From an uncultured Lachnospiraceae bacterium (lineage in GTDB: Bacteria; Bacillota; Clostridia; Lachnospirales; Lachnospiraceae): a DNA stretch of 64,000 bases. Position 1 is the stretch's first letter. Each line of letters begins with the position of its first letter. A program made the translations under genes and the position numbers. This document shows positions 34,343-43,600 of the stretch, piece after piece. The notes under the pieces are model-generated. The model was not told where the DNA came from and did no database searches. It saw only the letters and a program-made list of their open reading frames with translations. The DNA lies in assembly GCA_910577955.1 (NCBI GenBank), contig CAJTNC010000014.1, positions 1 through 64,000 on the forward strand, given 5' to 3'.

Positions 34343-35089
34343 TCACTCGAACAGTATCTCCTCCACCGTCACAAACTCGTACCCCTCCTCCATCAGGATA
34401 TCGATGGAGGCTAAAGCTGAGTCCACACTGCTCTGATAACAGTCGTGCAGTAAAATGATACTGTTCTCTCTCGCCTTATCTACGATGCGTTTTGTGACTT
34501 TATCGGCGTTTCCGGTGCACCAGTCGTTGGGATCCACGTTCCACAGCACCGGGAACATATTCAGTTCCTCCTCAAGCTTTTTATCCCAGGTTCCGTAGGG
34601 AGGACGGACATACTGCACCTCCTCCCCTGTGATCTCCTTTATAACTTCATTGGTCAGCACCAGCTCATCCCGAAATTTCTCTCTGTTGCTGTTTCGCAGT
34701 TGTATATGGGTGTAGGTGTGGTTCCCGATGATATGCCCGTCCTCTTTCATCTGCTTTATGATATCCGGCTGCTCCTTCGCCTTCTGGCCTAGGACAAAAA
34801 ATGTTGCCTTTACGCCCCGCTCTTTTAAGCCTTCTAACAGCTTTTCCGTATAGACCGGATGCGGGCCGTCGTCAAAGGTGATGGCGATCTTCTTTTCTGA
34901 CAGTTCCGCTCCTTCCTCTGTCACATCCGTTTTGCCCTTACTGACACTAATGTCGATCCCCTCGCTCCATGTATCGACCCTTTTGGTCAATGCGCTTTTG
35001 TATCCCGTGATCAGAAGAACCAACAGCGCCGCCTCCAAAACAGGAATGATCACATCCCACCTTTTCAAGATCCGCCTCAAAACACCCAT
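34343..35089 (-). CDS. Membrane-anchored polysaccharide deacetylase
   Basis: 248 residues. An N-terminal membrane helix (about residues 12-30) anchors the protein; a NodB domain follows outside the cell. Catalytic motifs: ITFDDGPHPVY (Asp-Asp), NHTYTH with metal-binding His (IIGNHTYTHIQL), RPPYGTWDKK, and a late VDPNDW and LLHDCY. All key residues are present, so it should be active on N-acetyl groups of peptidoglycan or chitin-like polymers. Its 3' end is convergent with the LacI gene, only 10 bases apart. Confidence 0.92.
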   Translation of the reverse strand: MGVLRRILKRWDVIIPVLEAALLVLLITGYKSALTKRVDTWSEGIDISVSKGKTDVTEEGAELSEKKIAITFDDGPHPVYTEKLLEGLKERGVKATFFVLGQKAKEQPDIIKQMKEDGHIIGNHTYTHIQLRNSNREKFRDELVLTNEVIKEITGEEVQYVRPPYGTWDKKLEEELNMFPVLWNVDPNDWCTGNADKVTKRIVDKARENSIILLHDCYQSSVDSALASIDILMEEGYEFVTVEEILFE

Positions 35090-35220
35090 ATCGCTCCGCA
35101 GCCTGCACCTTTTGTTCCGGCATCACAATCCCCGTGACAGACCGGTCCGTTTCAGGCATCCCAACATACCGTTTTTCACATTCTATGTCAAAAAAAATAT
35201 CAAAATGCAAGTACACGACG

Positions 35221-35260
35221 CAGAAGAAAAAAAGGCAGGAGTCCGTCTTAACTCCTGCCC
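35221..35260 (-). terminator. Terminator overlapping the end of the TOPRIM-like gene
   Basis: On the minus strand GGCAGGAGT (35251-35259) pairs perfectly with ACTCCTGCC (35234-35242) and is followed by seven T. The first arm encodes the last residues of the TOPRIM-like protein and the stop codon lies in the loop. Confidence 0.85.
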
Positions 35261-36036
35261 CTTAAAGCGCCGATCTTCTCCCAAAAAGATTCATCATAAT
35301 ATTCGATCAGAAACAACGGTATTGCACTCAAAATTCCAATAGCCCTATTTTTCTGTATAAATCGTTCCTTCTGCACTTCATATATCTTTTCCTGCGACAT
35401 ATTTTCTATAAAATGCTGATAGTCAGTCTCTTCTTTATACGATACAATAACAGATGCTCTCTTTCTGCTGGCATCACATGCAATATACCACATTTCTTTT
35501 GAGATATAGCGAGAATCCGCATAATCCGAAACTCCGCCAACCTCTTTTTTATAGTCTCCGCATTCCTCGAGCGACAGATAAAATGTTTTATAATCCCGCT
35601 CCGCAACCGATATTTCTTTAAGCGCTTCAACCATAGGATATGAAATATAAAGTTTTCCCAACTCCGTCTCGTTATTAAACGTTGCTAACATTTCTTTCAA
35701 AACATCATTTTTTGCCCACTTTTTCGGTACATTATTTTGCTGCCCATCATAATCAAAAAATAGATACACTTCGGAAAAATCCGTCATTTCCATATTTTTC
35801 AGTTTCTTCGAAACATCACTGTTCATTTCTTTCAAAACACCGACTATATCTGTATCAAAATTGTCCTCCCGAAGTTTCGACCATAACATATATAAATTAG
35901 CCGCCGCCGGAAGCGTCACAAGCAGAACATCCGCACGATCTGCAAAAAAATGTCTGCTGATACTCTTAAACAGATTTTCCTCTGTTCTTTCTCCCTCGTA
36001 AATTATTATTACTTTCTTTTGTTTCTCTTTAATCAT
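35248..36036 (-). CDS. RloB/TOPRIM-like protein, partner of an overlapping ATPase
   Basis: 262 residues. The N-terminus has a strand followed by YEGERTEENLFKSI (the E-G-x-x-T-E pattern of RloB and other TOPRIM-like proteins), and near residue 95 an acidic pair in VYLFFDYDGQQ (DxD). These two together are the TOPRIM metal-binding set, suggesting a nuclease or nuclease-like effector. The start overlaps the upstream ATPase gene by 8 bases, so both are coupled. The pair resembles ATPase + TOPRIM anti-phage modules such as PARIS or AbiL, but it is too different by eye to assign to either. It ends at a strong terminator. Confidence 0.7.
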   Translation of the reverse strand: MIKEKQKKVIIIYEGERTEENLFKSISRHFFADRADVLLVTLPAAANLYMLWSKLREDNFDTDIVGVLKEMNSDVSKKLKNMEMTDFSEVYLFFDYDGQQNNVPKKWAKNDVLKEMLATFNNETELGKLYISYPMVEALKEISVAERDYKTFYLSLEECGDYKKEVGGVSDYADSRYISKEMWYIACDASRKRASVIVSYKEETDYQHFIENMSQEKIYEVQKERFIQKNRAIGILSAIPLFLIEYYDESFWEKIGALRGRS

Positions 36037-37126
36037 TAAACGCTCCCGCTTTATACATCTTCTGAAGATTATGGGCTTCCCGCAAAACTTTGTCCGTCAA
36101 CTCTGAAAACGGCCTTATTCGATTGTCCTCCAGTTTAAAAATGCAGTCCGGACGCAGCAGATCGTTAGACATCAGATCCGTATTATGGGATGTGATAACA
36201 GCCTGCGTATCCGGTATTTCGAGAATTCTCTTAACCACCTCTTTTGCAAGATCCGTGTGATAAAACGCATCAAATTCATCCACATAAATAAAGGAGCATT
36301 TCTCCATCTGAATATACCAGAAAAAGAAAAAAACCAAAGACCTGGTTCCGCTCGATATCAAAGAAGAGAGCTGTACTTCTTTTTCCCCCATTCTGCAATA
36401 TACGTTTTTCCCCTCTCCGTTATCCTTTGCCAAAAGCTGATAAGAGATTCCCAGATTTTGTAAAAACAACTGCAATTTCTCCACTGCCCCCTCCGTTCTG
36501 GCAATCGCCTCAAACAGATTTCCACCAATATTAGAGAAACCCATATACCAGTTTCCTTCCGTACTGCTGAACCAAAGCATGTGATTGACAAACTCCATAA
36601 ATTCATAAAAAACTTTACAGATGTCGTCCTCCTTATCTAAAACAGTATTTGCATATATATATTTCACAAGAGAAATACTTCTGTCCCATTTTCCCAAATC
36701 CAGATTTTCCGATCCCTTTAATGCAGTTTTGGCCTCCACCGGACTATTTTCCAGTATTTTTTTTCCGTTTACAAATATCTGCTCCCAAACAAGAGACAAT
36801 GCATCCTTTTTTCCATATCGATATTTCAATTCATATTTTCCAAACAAAAACGTATATTCAAACTCCACCGTTTCGTCCGCATTATATAGGTTAGAATATA
36901 AAATTGCAGCCGGTCTCGCCTTGTCTGTCAAATGTCTGATCACATCAAATATAGCATACCCCAGATTCGTCTTCCCGCTTGCGTTCTCCCCTACTATCAG
37001 ACAGTCTTTAATAATACCGTCTTTTACCAGATTCTTATTAAACTCATAATTTTTTGATGTTACCAATGAAAAAACAAGCTCATCACGAAAGTTTTTATAA
37101 TTTCTCACCTTAAATTCCTGAAGCAT
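36029..37126 (-). CDS. AAA15/OLD-like ATPase, partner of the TOPRIM-like protein
   Basis: 365 residues. Start MLQEFKVRNYKNFRDELVF resembles that of the ATPase at 0.2-1.5 kb. Walker A VGENASGKTNLGYAIFD is near residue 45; the signature-like LSSLISSGTRSLVFFFF and Walker B SFIYVDEFDAFYHTDL follow, then AVITSHNTDL. It is a cytosolic ABC-type ATPase. It has its own promoter and forms a two-gene unit with the TOPRIM-like gene. Role in phage defence is inferred from this pairing. Confidence 0.85.
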   Translation of the reverse strand: MLQEFKVRNYKNFRDELVFSLVTSKNYEFNKNLVKDGIIKDCLIVGENASGKTNLGYAIFDVIRHLTDKARPAAILYSNLYNADETVEFEYTFLFGKYELKYRYGKKDALSLVWEQIFVNGKKILENSPVEAKTALKGSENLDLGKWDRSISLVKYIYANTVLDKEDDICKVFYEFMEFVNHMLWFSSTEGNWYMGFSNIGGNLFEAIARTEGAVEKLQLFLQNLGISYQLLAKDNGEGKNVYCRMGEKEVQLSSLISSGTRSLVFFFFWYIQMEKCSFIYVDEFDAFYHTDLAKEVVKRILEIPDTQAVITSHNTDLMSNDLLRPDCIFKLEDNRIRPFSELTDKVLREAHNLQKMYKAGAFND

Positions 37127-37194
37127 GAATCATCCTCCTGTCCGTATACCCCAGCTATTACCGGATCGTATATCACATTTATATCTCTGATTTT

Positions 37195-37222
37195 ATTATA
37201 CACACTTATCCGCAAATTACAA
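37195..37222 (-). promoter_or_regulatory. Promoter of the second ATPase/TOPRIM pair
   Basis: On the minus strand TTGTAA (37217-37222), 16 bases, TATAAT (37195-37200), about 70 bases before the ATPase start. Confidence 0.55.
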
Positions 37223-37278
37223 TGAAGCTCTGCAGTTTTTTTACTTCCGCCCTGCATTTTTTTTACATTTACTGAAAA

Positions 37279-37312
37279 ATCAACAGGCGCCCTTCCGGGC
37301 GCCCGCTTTTTT
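37279..37312. terminator. Strong GC hairpin after the DUF4250 gene
   Basis: GGCGCCC-TTCC-GGGCGCC (37286-37303) is perfect. On the plus strand CGCTTTTTT follows; on the minus strand, where it follows the DUF4250 stop, the T-run is weaker (TGTTGATTTTT). Probably works in both directions. Confidence 0.7.
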
Positions 37313-37321
37313 CCGCTATAC

Positions 37322-37495
37322 TTATACAAACTGATTTTTCTCCGCATCATAGCGGTAATTTACCGCCCCCAGTTTTTCCGCGATCTCCTCCTTAGAAACA
37401 TCCAGATCTTCGCACAGATCATCCAGACTGTCATAATAATCCCGCAGTTTCAGATTCACAAAACTAAGCAGCATGATTGGATCCGATGGTATCAT
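37322..37495 (-). CDS. DUF4250 small protein
   Basis: 57 residues from the ATG at 37495 (GGAGG 7 bases upstream); an open frame 48 bases longer has no site. The sequence MIPSDPIMLLSFVNLKLRDY and the C-terminal YRYDAEKNQFV match the DUF4250 family, conserved in Lachnospiraceae. The middle looks like a small helix-turn-helix (LDDLCEDLDVSKEEIAEKLG). Function unknown. The gene lies alone between terminators and repeat copy C. Confidence 0.88.
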   Translation of the reverse strand: MIPSDPIMLLSFVNLKLRDYYDSLDDLCEDLDVSKEEIAEKLGAVNYRYDAEKNQFV

Positions 37496-37526
37496 ATTCC
37501 CGCCTCCCTGTATTATTTTATGATGA

Positions 37527-37740
37527 AACATAGGTATTTGCAAAACTCATTCATTTAATAGTTTATTTGTGCAGAATATACATATCCCTCGCAGGCACGC
37601 TCTCGCTGCACTTCGACCGTAGCGGCAGTAAGTTCGAAAATACCTCACTAACTGCCGACGGCCTCACAGCGCCTGCTTTTGAATATGTATATTCTGCACA
37701 ATTTACGTTATAGAATGCAAAGTTTCGCAATCACCTGTTT
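37527..37740 (-). repeat. Structured intergenic repeat, copy C (reverse orientation)
   Basis: About 214 bp. Arms 37568-37587 and 37681-37700 pair at 19 of 20 positions; weaker outer arms are at about 37527-37553 and 37713-37740. Read on the minus strand the core is AAGCAGGCGCTGTGAGGCCG, followed by a GGCAG/CTGCC stem in place of the GGCAC/GTGTCC of copies A and B. It forms a divergent pair with copy D. Copies C and D fill the gap 37496-37921; no gene is seen there. Confidence 0.82.
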
Positions 37741-37785
37741 TTGATGAAACAGATAATTTCTAAACCCCTCTTTTACGGATGTACA

Positions 37786-37922
37786 ATTGTGCGTGTTGTA
37801 TATTCCATAAGCAGGCACTGTGAGACCGTCGGTACTTAGATGCTGTATTTTAGCATCTTATGTACCGCTACGGTCGAACCGTAGCGAAAGCGTGCCTGCG
37901 GGGGAATATACAACCGCACAAT
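37786..37922 (+). repeat. Structured intergenic repeat, copy D
   Basis: About 137 bp, lacking the outermost arms. Arms 37786-37806 and 37903-37922 pair except for one missing base. Internal hairpins are perfect: AGATGCT (37838-37844) with AGCATCT (37852-37858), CTACGGT-CGA-ACCGTAG, and GGTAC with GTACC enclosing the first. The last base of the right arm is part of the clpB stop codon. Confidence 0.85.
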
Positions 37923-40504
37923 CATTTTCTCTCCGCTATCAACTCGCCATTTTTTAAAGAAATCCGGATCGTATCCTTCTCGTGGACTTCACCGGAGAGG
38001 ATCAGCTTCGCCGACAGCGTCTCCACATATTTCTGAATGTAGCGCTTGAGCGGCCTTGCCCCATAGACCGGATCGTAGGCCTGCTCAATAATATGATCCT
38101 TTGCTTCCTCCGAAAGCGCAATGCGAAGCTCCCTGTCCGCCAACCGCCTGTTCAGGTCATCCATGATCAACGTAATGATACCGCCGATATTTTCCTTTGT
38201 CAACGGCTTAAACAGAATCTGTTCATCCAGTCTGTTCAAAAATTCCGGCCTGAAATGAGCCCTCAGTTCTTCCATAACAGCTGTTTCGCAATCTTTGCTG
38301 ACAGAGCCGTCCGTCTGGATCCCCTCAAGCAGATACTGCGCTCCGATATTGGACGTCATGATCAGGATCGTATTTTTAAAGTCAACCGTCCGCCCCTGAG
38401 AATCTGTGATCCGCCCGTCGTCCAACACCTGCAGCAGCACGTTGAACACATCGGGATGGGCTTTCTCGATCTCGTCGAAGAGAACCACCGAGTACGGCTT
38501 TCTTCTGACTGCCTCGGTCAACTGTCCGCCCTCCTCGTAACCAACATATCCGGGAGGCGCCCCGATCAGTCTGGATACGGAATACTTCTCCATATACTCG
38601 CTCATATCGATACGCACCATATTGTTTTCGTCATCAAACAGACAAGCCGCAAGAGATTTCGCCAGTTCCGTCTTCCCGACGCCGGTGGGACCGAGAAACA
38701 GGAAGGAACCGATTGGCTTACTCGGATCCTTGATGCCGGCTTTGGAGCGGATGATAGCCTCCGTCACCTTCGTGACTCCTTCGTCCTGCCCGACGACGCG
38801 CCTGTGCAGTTCCTCATCCAAATGCAGCGTCTTGCTCCGCTCGCTCTCCGTCAGCTTTGCCACGGGGATACCGGTCCAGCGGGAGATGATCTTTGCGATC
38901 TCCTCCTCCGTCACCTTCTCATGCACCAGCGACAGATCCTTATTTTTTACGGCTTCCTCCTCAATCTCTAACCGGCGTTTCAGGGCCGGCAGTTTCGAAT
39001 ACTGTAATTCCCCGGCTTTCTCATAATCCCCCTCTCTCTGGGCAACTTCGATCTGCCCGTTGACGGTCTCGATCTCCTCCCTGAGAGCCGACAATTTCTC
39101 CACCGAATGTTTCTCATTGTCCCACTGGGCTTTCCGCTTATCGAGTTCCGCCTTCTCTTCGGCCAGTTCCCGCTGCAGATCAGCCAACCGCTCTTTGCTT
39201 AAATTGTCATCCTCTTTCTTTAACGCCGCCTCCTCGATCTCCATCTGCATCACATGCCTGTTCAGTTCGTCTAACTCCGCCGGCATGGAATCCAGTTCCG
39301 TCTTGATCAACGCGCAGGCCTCATCCACCAGATCGATAGCCTTATCCGGCAGGAATCTGTCGGAGATATACCTGTTTGACAAAACAGCCGCCGTCACAAG
39401 GGCCGTATCCAAAATCTTCACTCCGTGATACACTTCATATCTCTCTTTGAGTCCTCTCAGGATCGAGATCGTATCCTCCACCGTCGGCTCTTCCACCAAC
39501 ACCGGCTGAAAACGCCGCTCCAGCGCCGCATCCTTCTCCACATACTGTCTGTATTCGTTTAAGGTGGTCGCCCCGATACAGTGCAGCTCCCCTCTGGCCA
39601 GCATGGGCTTTAACATATTTCCGGCGTCTAAGGCCCCGTCGGTCTTGCCTGCGCCGACGATGGTGTGCAGTTCGTCGATAAACAGGATGATCTGACCGTC
39701 GGATTTTTTCACATCCTCAAGCACCGCCTTCAGCCGCTCCTCAAATTCGCCCCGGTACTTGGCTCCCGCCACCAACGCCCCCATATCCAGCGCAAAGATC
39801 TTTTTATCCTTCAGTCCCTGAGGCACATCGCCTCTGACGATTCGCTGGGCTAAGCCTTCCACTACCGCGGTCTTGCCGACGCCGGGTTCCCCGATCAGCA
39901 CCGGATTGTTTTTGCTCTTTCTGGACAGGATGCGAATCACGTTCCTGATCTCGTTGTCTCTGCCGATCACAGGGTCCAACTTCTGGTTTCTGGCCCGCTC
40001 CACCAGTTCCTGACCATACTTTTCCAACGTATCGTAGGTGGCCTCCGGATTGTCGCTTGTCACCCTCTGATTTCCTCTGATCGTGGACAATGCCTGCAAA
40101 AACCGCTCTCTGGTGATGCCGAACTCCCTGAAAATTTCCTTGATCTCTCTGTTTGGCTCTTTGATCATCGACAAAAACAGATGTTCCACGGAAACGTACT
40201 CATCTCCCATCTGCTTCGCCTCGTCCTCCGCGTTGATCAATACCTTATTTAAATACTGTCCGACGTAGACCTGACCGCCCTGCACCTTCACCCGCTTTTC
40301 AAGGGCCTGTTTCACACGGTTCACAAAGTATTCTTTTTGAATCTCCATTTTCTCGATCAGCTTTAAGATCAGAGAATCCTCTATCGTCAGCAAACTGTAC
40401 AGCAGATGCTCCTGCTCGATTTCCTGATTGCCGTATTCGTAAGCCAACTTCTCACATCTCTCCACCGCCTGAATGGAATTCTGTGTAAATTTTGAAATGT
40501 TCAT
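37922..40504 (-). CDS. clpB: ATP-dependent disaggregase ClpB
   Basis: 860 residues, normal ClpB length. N-terminal repeat domain (1-145), first AAA domain with Walker A GEPGVGKTAVVEGLA near residue 205 and Walker B ILFIDELHT, a middle coiled-coil region (about 400-525, rich in Glu/Lys), second AAA domain with GPTGVGKTELAKSLA and VVLFDEIEKAHPD. No IGF/ClpP-binding loop is seen, in keeping with ClpB. It recovers proteins from aggregates with DnaK. Starts after GGGAGG; promoter and a CIRCE-like site lie directly upstream, so control by HrcA is likely. Confidence 0.97.
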   Translation of the reverse strand: MNISKFTQNSIQAVERCEKLAYEYGNQEIEQEHLLYSLLTIEDSLILKLIEKMEIQKEYFVNRVKQALEKRVKVQGGQVYVGQYLNKVLINAEDEAKQMGDEYVSVEHLFLSMIKEPNREIKEIFREFGITRERFLQALSTIRGNQRVTSDNPEATYDTLEKYGQELVERARNQKLDPVIGRDNEIRNVIRILSRKSKNNPVLIGEPGVGKTAVVEGLAQRIVRGDVPQGLKDKKIFALDMGALVAGAKYRGEFEERLKAVLEDVKKSDGQIILFIDELHTIVGAGKTDGALDAGNMLKPMLARGELHCIGATTLNEYRQYVEKDAALERRFQPVLVEEPTVEDTISILRGLKERYEVYHGVKILDTALVTAAVLSNRYISDRFLPDKAIDLVDEACALIKTELDSMPAELDELNRHVMQMEIEEAALKKEDDNLSKERLADLQRELAEEKAELDKRKAQWDNEKHSVEKLSALREEIETVNGQIEVAQREGDYEKAGELQYSKLPALKRRLEIEEEAVKNKDLSLVHEKVTEEEIAKIISRWTGIPVAKLTESERSKTLHLDEELHRRVVGQDEGVTKVTEAIIRSKAGIKDPSKPIGSFLFLGPTGVGKTELAKSLAACLFDDENNMVRIDMSEYMEKYSVSRLIGAPPGYVGYEEGGQLTEAVRRKPYSVVLFDEIEKAHPDVFNVLLQVLDDGRITDSQGRTVDFKNTILIMTSNIGAQYLLEGIQTDGSVSKDCETAVMEELRAHFRPEFLNRLDEQILFKPLTKENIGGIITLIMDDLNRRLADRELRIALSEEAKDHIIEQAYDPVYGARPLKRYIQKYVETLSAKLILSGEVHEKDTIRISLKNGELIAERK

Positions 40505-40569
40505 AAAAGCACCTCCCTATCTCAGTTATTATGTGCCGTCTTTCAATCTTTTTTTCTCGCTGCGATTAT

Positions 40570-40598
40570 AAGATAGCACCGTTTGTTAGCCACGTCAA
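40570..40598 (-). promoter_or_regulatory. Promoter of clpB
   Basis: On the minus strand TTGACG (40593-40598), 17 bases, TATCTT (40570-40575). The -35 box lies within the CIRCE-like inverted repeat. Confidence 0.55.
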
Positions 40599-40612
40599 TA
40601 GTTGAGTGCTAA
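40586..40612. promoter_or_regulatory. CIRCE-like HrcA operator, one half degenerate
   Basis: One half GAGTGCTAA (40604-40612) is a perfect CIRCE half-site. Nine bases away, TTAGCCACG (40586-40594) keeps TTAGC and, with one inserted C, AC of the TTAGCACTC half. The site overlaps the clpB -35 box, as expected for HrcA control of a heat-shock gene. Confidence 0.6.
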
Positions 40613-40639
40613 AATTTTCTGAAAATTTTATGAATTAAC

Positions 40640-43600
40640 TTAAATCACCCTCACCTCTTCCTCCAAATAGAAGGAATACAAAATCCTTTCTTTCACCTTT
40701 TTCCCCGTCAGCCTCTGAAGCGCTTCCCCGTAATAGTCAAGCTGCACCCGGTATCTTTCCGCCAGCTCTTCCGGCGATTTAATAACATCCGTTTTGTAAT
40801 CTAGCAAAACGATCTCGCCGTCTTCCTCAAAAAACGCATCGATAATTCCCTGCACCAAAACCTGTTCCGTCTCCGGAAATTCAGAGGACAGCCGATCCGC
40901 GCTTATCCCCAGCATAAAGGGCTGTTCTCTCCACAATTTTCCCTCTTTTGCAGCCAGATGCATGCGCTTTGCCAAAGGACTGTTCATAAAGCGCACAATT
41001 TTTGCCCTGCTCACAGCTTTCCGGTATTCCTCCTGCAAAAGCCCTGCGCCGCCAAAACGCTCCAGATCTTTTCCCAGCCGTCCTGCGTCATAACAAAGTT
41101 CCGGTTCTCCGAACTCCATCAACTCCATCACCCTGTGCACAGCGCTTCCCCGCAGGGCGCCCGAAATCTGTCTTTCCTCCTCCTTCCGCAAAAAAAGCGG
41201 CAGATAGGGCGCCGGTGTTTCCTCCTCAAACAGCCTCTTTCCGGCATCCTCCTCCTGCATTCCGTCCTCTTCTTTTCCCGCCATGCTGTGGATCGCCGCC
41301 ATTTTTAATTCCGAAACAGTGGTCTTTGCGTACAGCCTTTGCAGGTTTTCATGGGGATAAAGCCAGCCAAACCGTTCTTCCAGATATTCTTTCATATCAT
41401 CATTTATTACGCACGTTATTAAATCTTTTTTAAGAGATTCCGCATGGCCTATCTTCCTGTAGCTCTCCGCTGTCAGATTCGCCTGTATATCCGTATCCCG
41501 CACGATCCTACAGACAATATCTTCCCGGACAGCTGCCTCCTCTGAAAACGGCTTCGCCTCTATTCCATATTCCGAAAGCAGCGCTGCCATACTCTCCGTC
41601 CGCATCGCACAGGCTGCGAGAAGTTCCAAAAAGCTTCCCGCATCGCTCCGCTCTAAATAGGGCAGCATGATGCTCTCCTGCTCCAAAATGCCGCTCTTTC
41701 CGCGCAGCAGCTTCTCCGCGCTATCAGTAACACCCGTTATTATCAGTTTTTCTTTCGCCCTTGTCAGCGCCACATACAAAACGCGCAGTTCCTCCGCCTG
41801 AGAATCCAGACGTATCTTTCTGGACAGGGCAATCTTAGGCAAAGTCCGCCTCTTTGTCCGCAGCGTCTCATCTACCTGATCCACGCCGATTCCCATGTCC
41901 ATATCTGTGAGCACCGGCGCGGAGGCGTCCCGTCTGTTCATCCTCCTGCCCGTACCGGCCACAAAACAGACCGGAAACTCTAGTCCTTTACTCTTGTGGA
42001 TCGTCATGAGCCTGACCACATCCGCCAGCTCGTCCTGCGTTCCCGCCTCGCCCTGATCGATATTGTATTTTTCTATCTGATCGATATAGCGGATAAAATG
42101 ATACAGCCCTTTGAAACTGGTCTTTTCAAAAGCCGCCGCCTTCTGCAAAAGCATCTGCGCGTTCGCCCGCCTTCCGGCTCCGTCAGGCATCGCCGTCACA
42201 TATTCCAGATAATGGCTTTCCTCCATGATCTTGGCCAACAATTCCCGCACCGAAAGCCATACCGCGGAACGCCTGAGCTCTTTAAACCAATTCAAAAATC
42301 CTCTGCACTTCTCCGCCAGCCGGTCCGCCCCCTCCGCATAGCTCTCTATTTTTTTGTAGAGTTTGCGCCTCCCCGGAAAGGCCGCCGTTATTTCCGCTGC
42401 CTCCACGTCCGTAAAAGAAGCAAAGCAGGATCTCAGGACTCCAAACAGCGGAATATCCTGCAGCGGATTGTCGATCACCCGCAGAAGCTGCAAAATGACC
42501 TGTACCTCCTTCGCCTGAAAGTATCCTGTCCGCGAATTGACAAAACAGGGAATCCCATAACGGCCAAAGATCTCCTCAAAAGTCTCCTCCGCGCCGCTGC
42601 TGCGAAACAGGATCACGATATCTCCATACCGCAGCGGTCTGAGTCCCTGACCGTCCTCCCCCATCACTTTAAGCTCCCGCATCAGCTTCCGAATGCGCAG
42701 GGCGATGACTTCCGCCTCCCTCTCTAAGGCAGTAGCCTCTTCTCCTTCCGCTTTTTCTATCACCAGAAATTCCGTCTTGTACTCTTCCCTTTGCCCATCC
42801 TCTGACAGCCGGATCCTCTCTTTCTCTCCTGTTTCCTCATCCTCAGGCTTCTCTTCATCCGCAATCTCGTCATAGTATGCCGCTCCGAAGTGCAGCTTGG
42901 CCCTGTCATCATAGTCTATGCCGCCCAGATCCTTCGCCAGAAGCTGTTTAAAAATCAGATTGACGCTCCCTATCACTTCCCGCCTGCTGCGGAAGTTCTG
43001 ATACAGGTCAACCCTGCGAAACTCTCCCTCCTCCGTGGAGTAGGTATGAAATTTTTCCATAAAAAGTTCCGGCCTTGCCAGACGGAACTTATAGATGCTC
43101 TGTTTGACATCCCCCACCATGAAACGGTCAAAACGCCCTGCCCTCTCTCCGGAGATACAGCCCAGAATGCACTCCTGCACCAGATTGCTGTCCTGATACT
43201 CGTCCACCATAATCTCTTTAAAATACTCCCGCAATTCCAACGCCGCAGCGGTCGGTTCCGCAAAAACTCCGTCGTCGCTCTCCGCCCTCCTGCAAAGGAT
43301 CTCCAACGTCAGATGTTCCATATCCGAAAAATCGATCAGGTTTTTCTCCCGCTTTTTCGCTTCAAATCTTTTCCCAAACCGCGCCGTCACCGCCGTCAGT
43401 TCCCGCACCACGGGCGAAACCTGCCTGCATTGTGCAAAGAGCCCCTCCTCCCCCTGCGAAAAGAACTGCTCGTTTATCTGCTCCACCTGTTTCTTTACGC
43501 CGTTCCGCATCTGTTTTACGGCCTCCCGCTTTCCGGGATCCACGGCGTCATCTTTTTTGGAGGAAAGCCTGTCGAATGCCACTCCCGCCATAGCCGCCTG

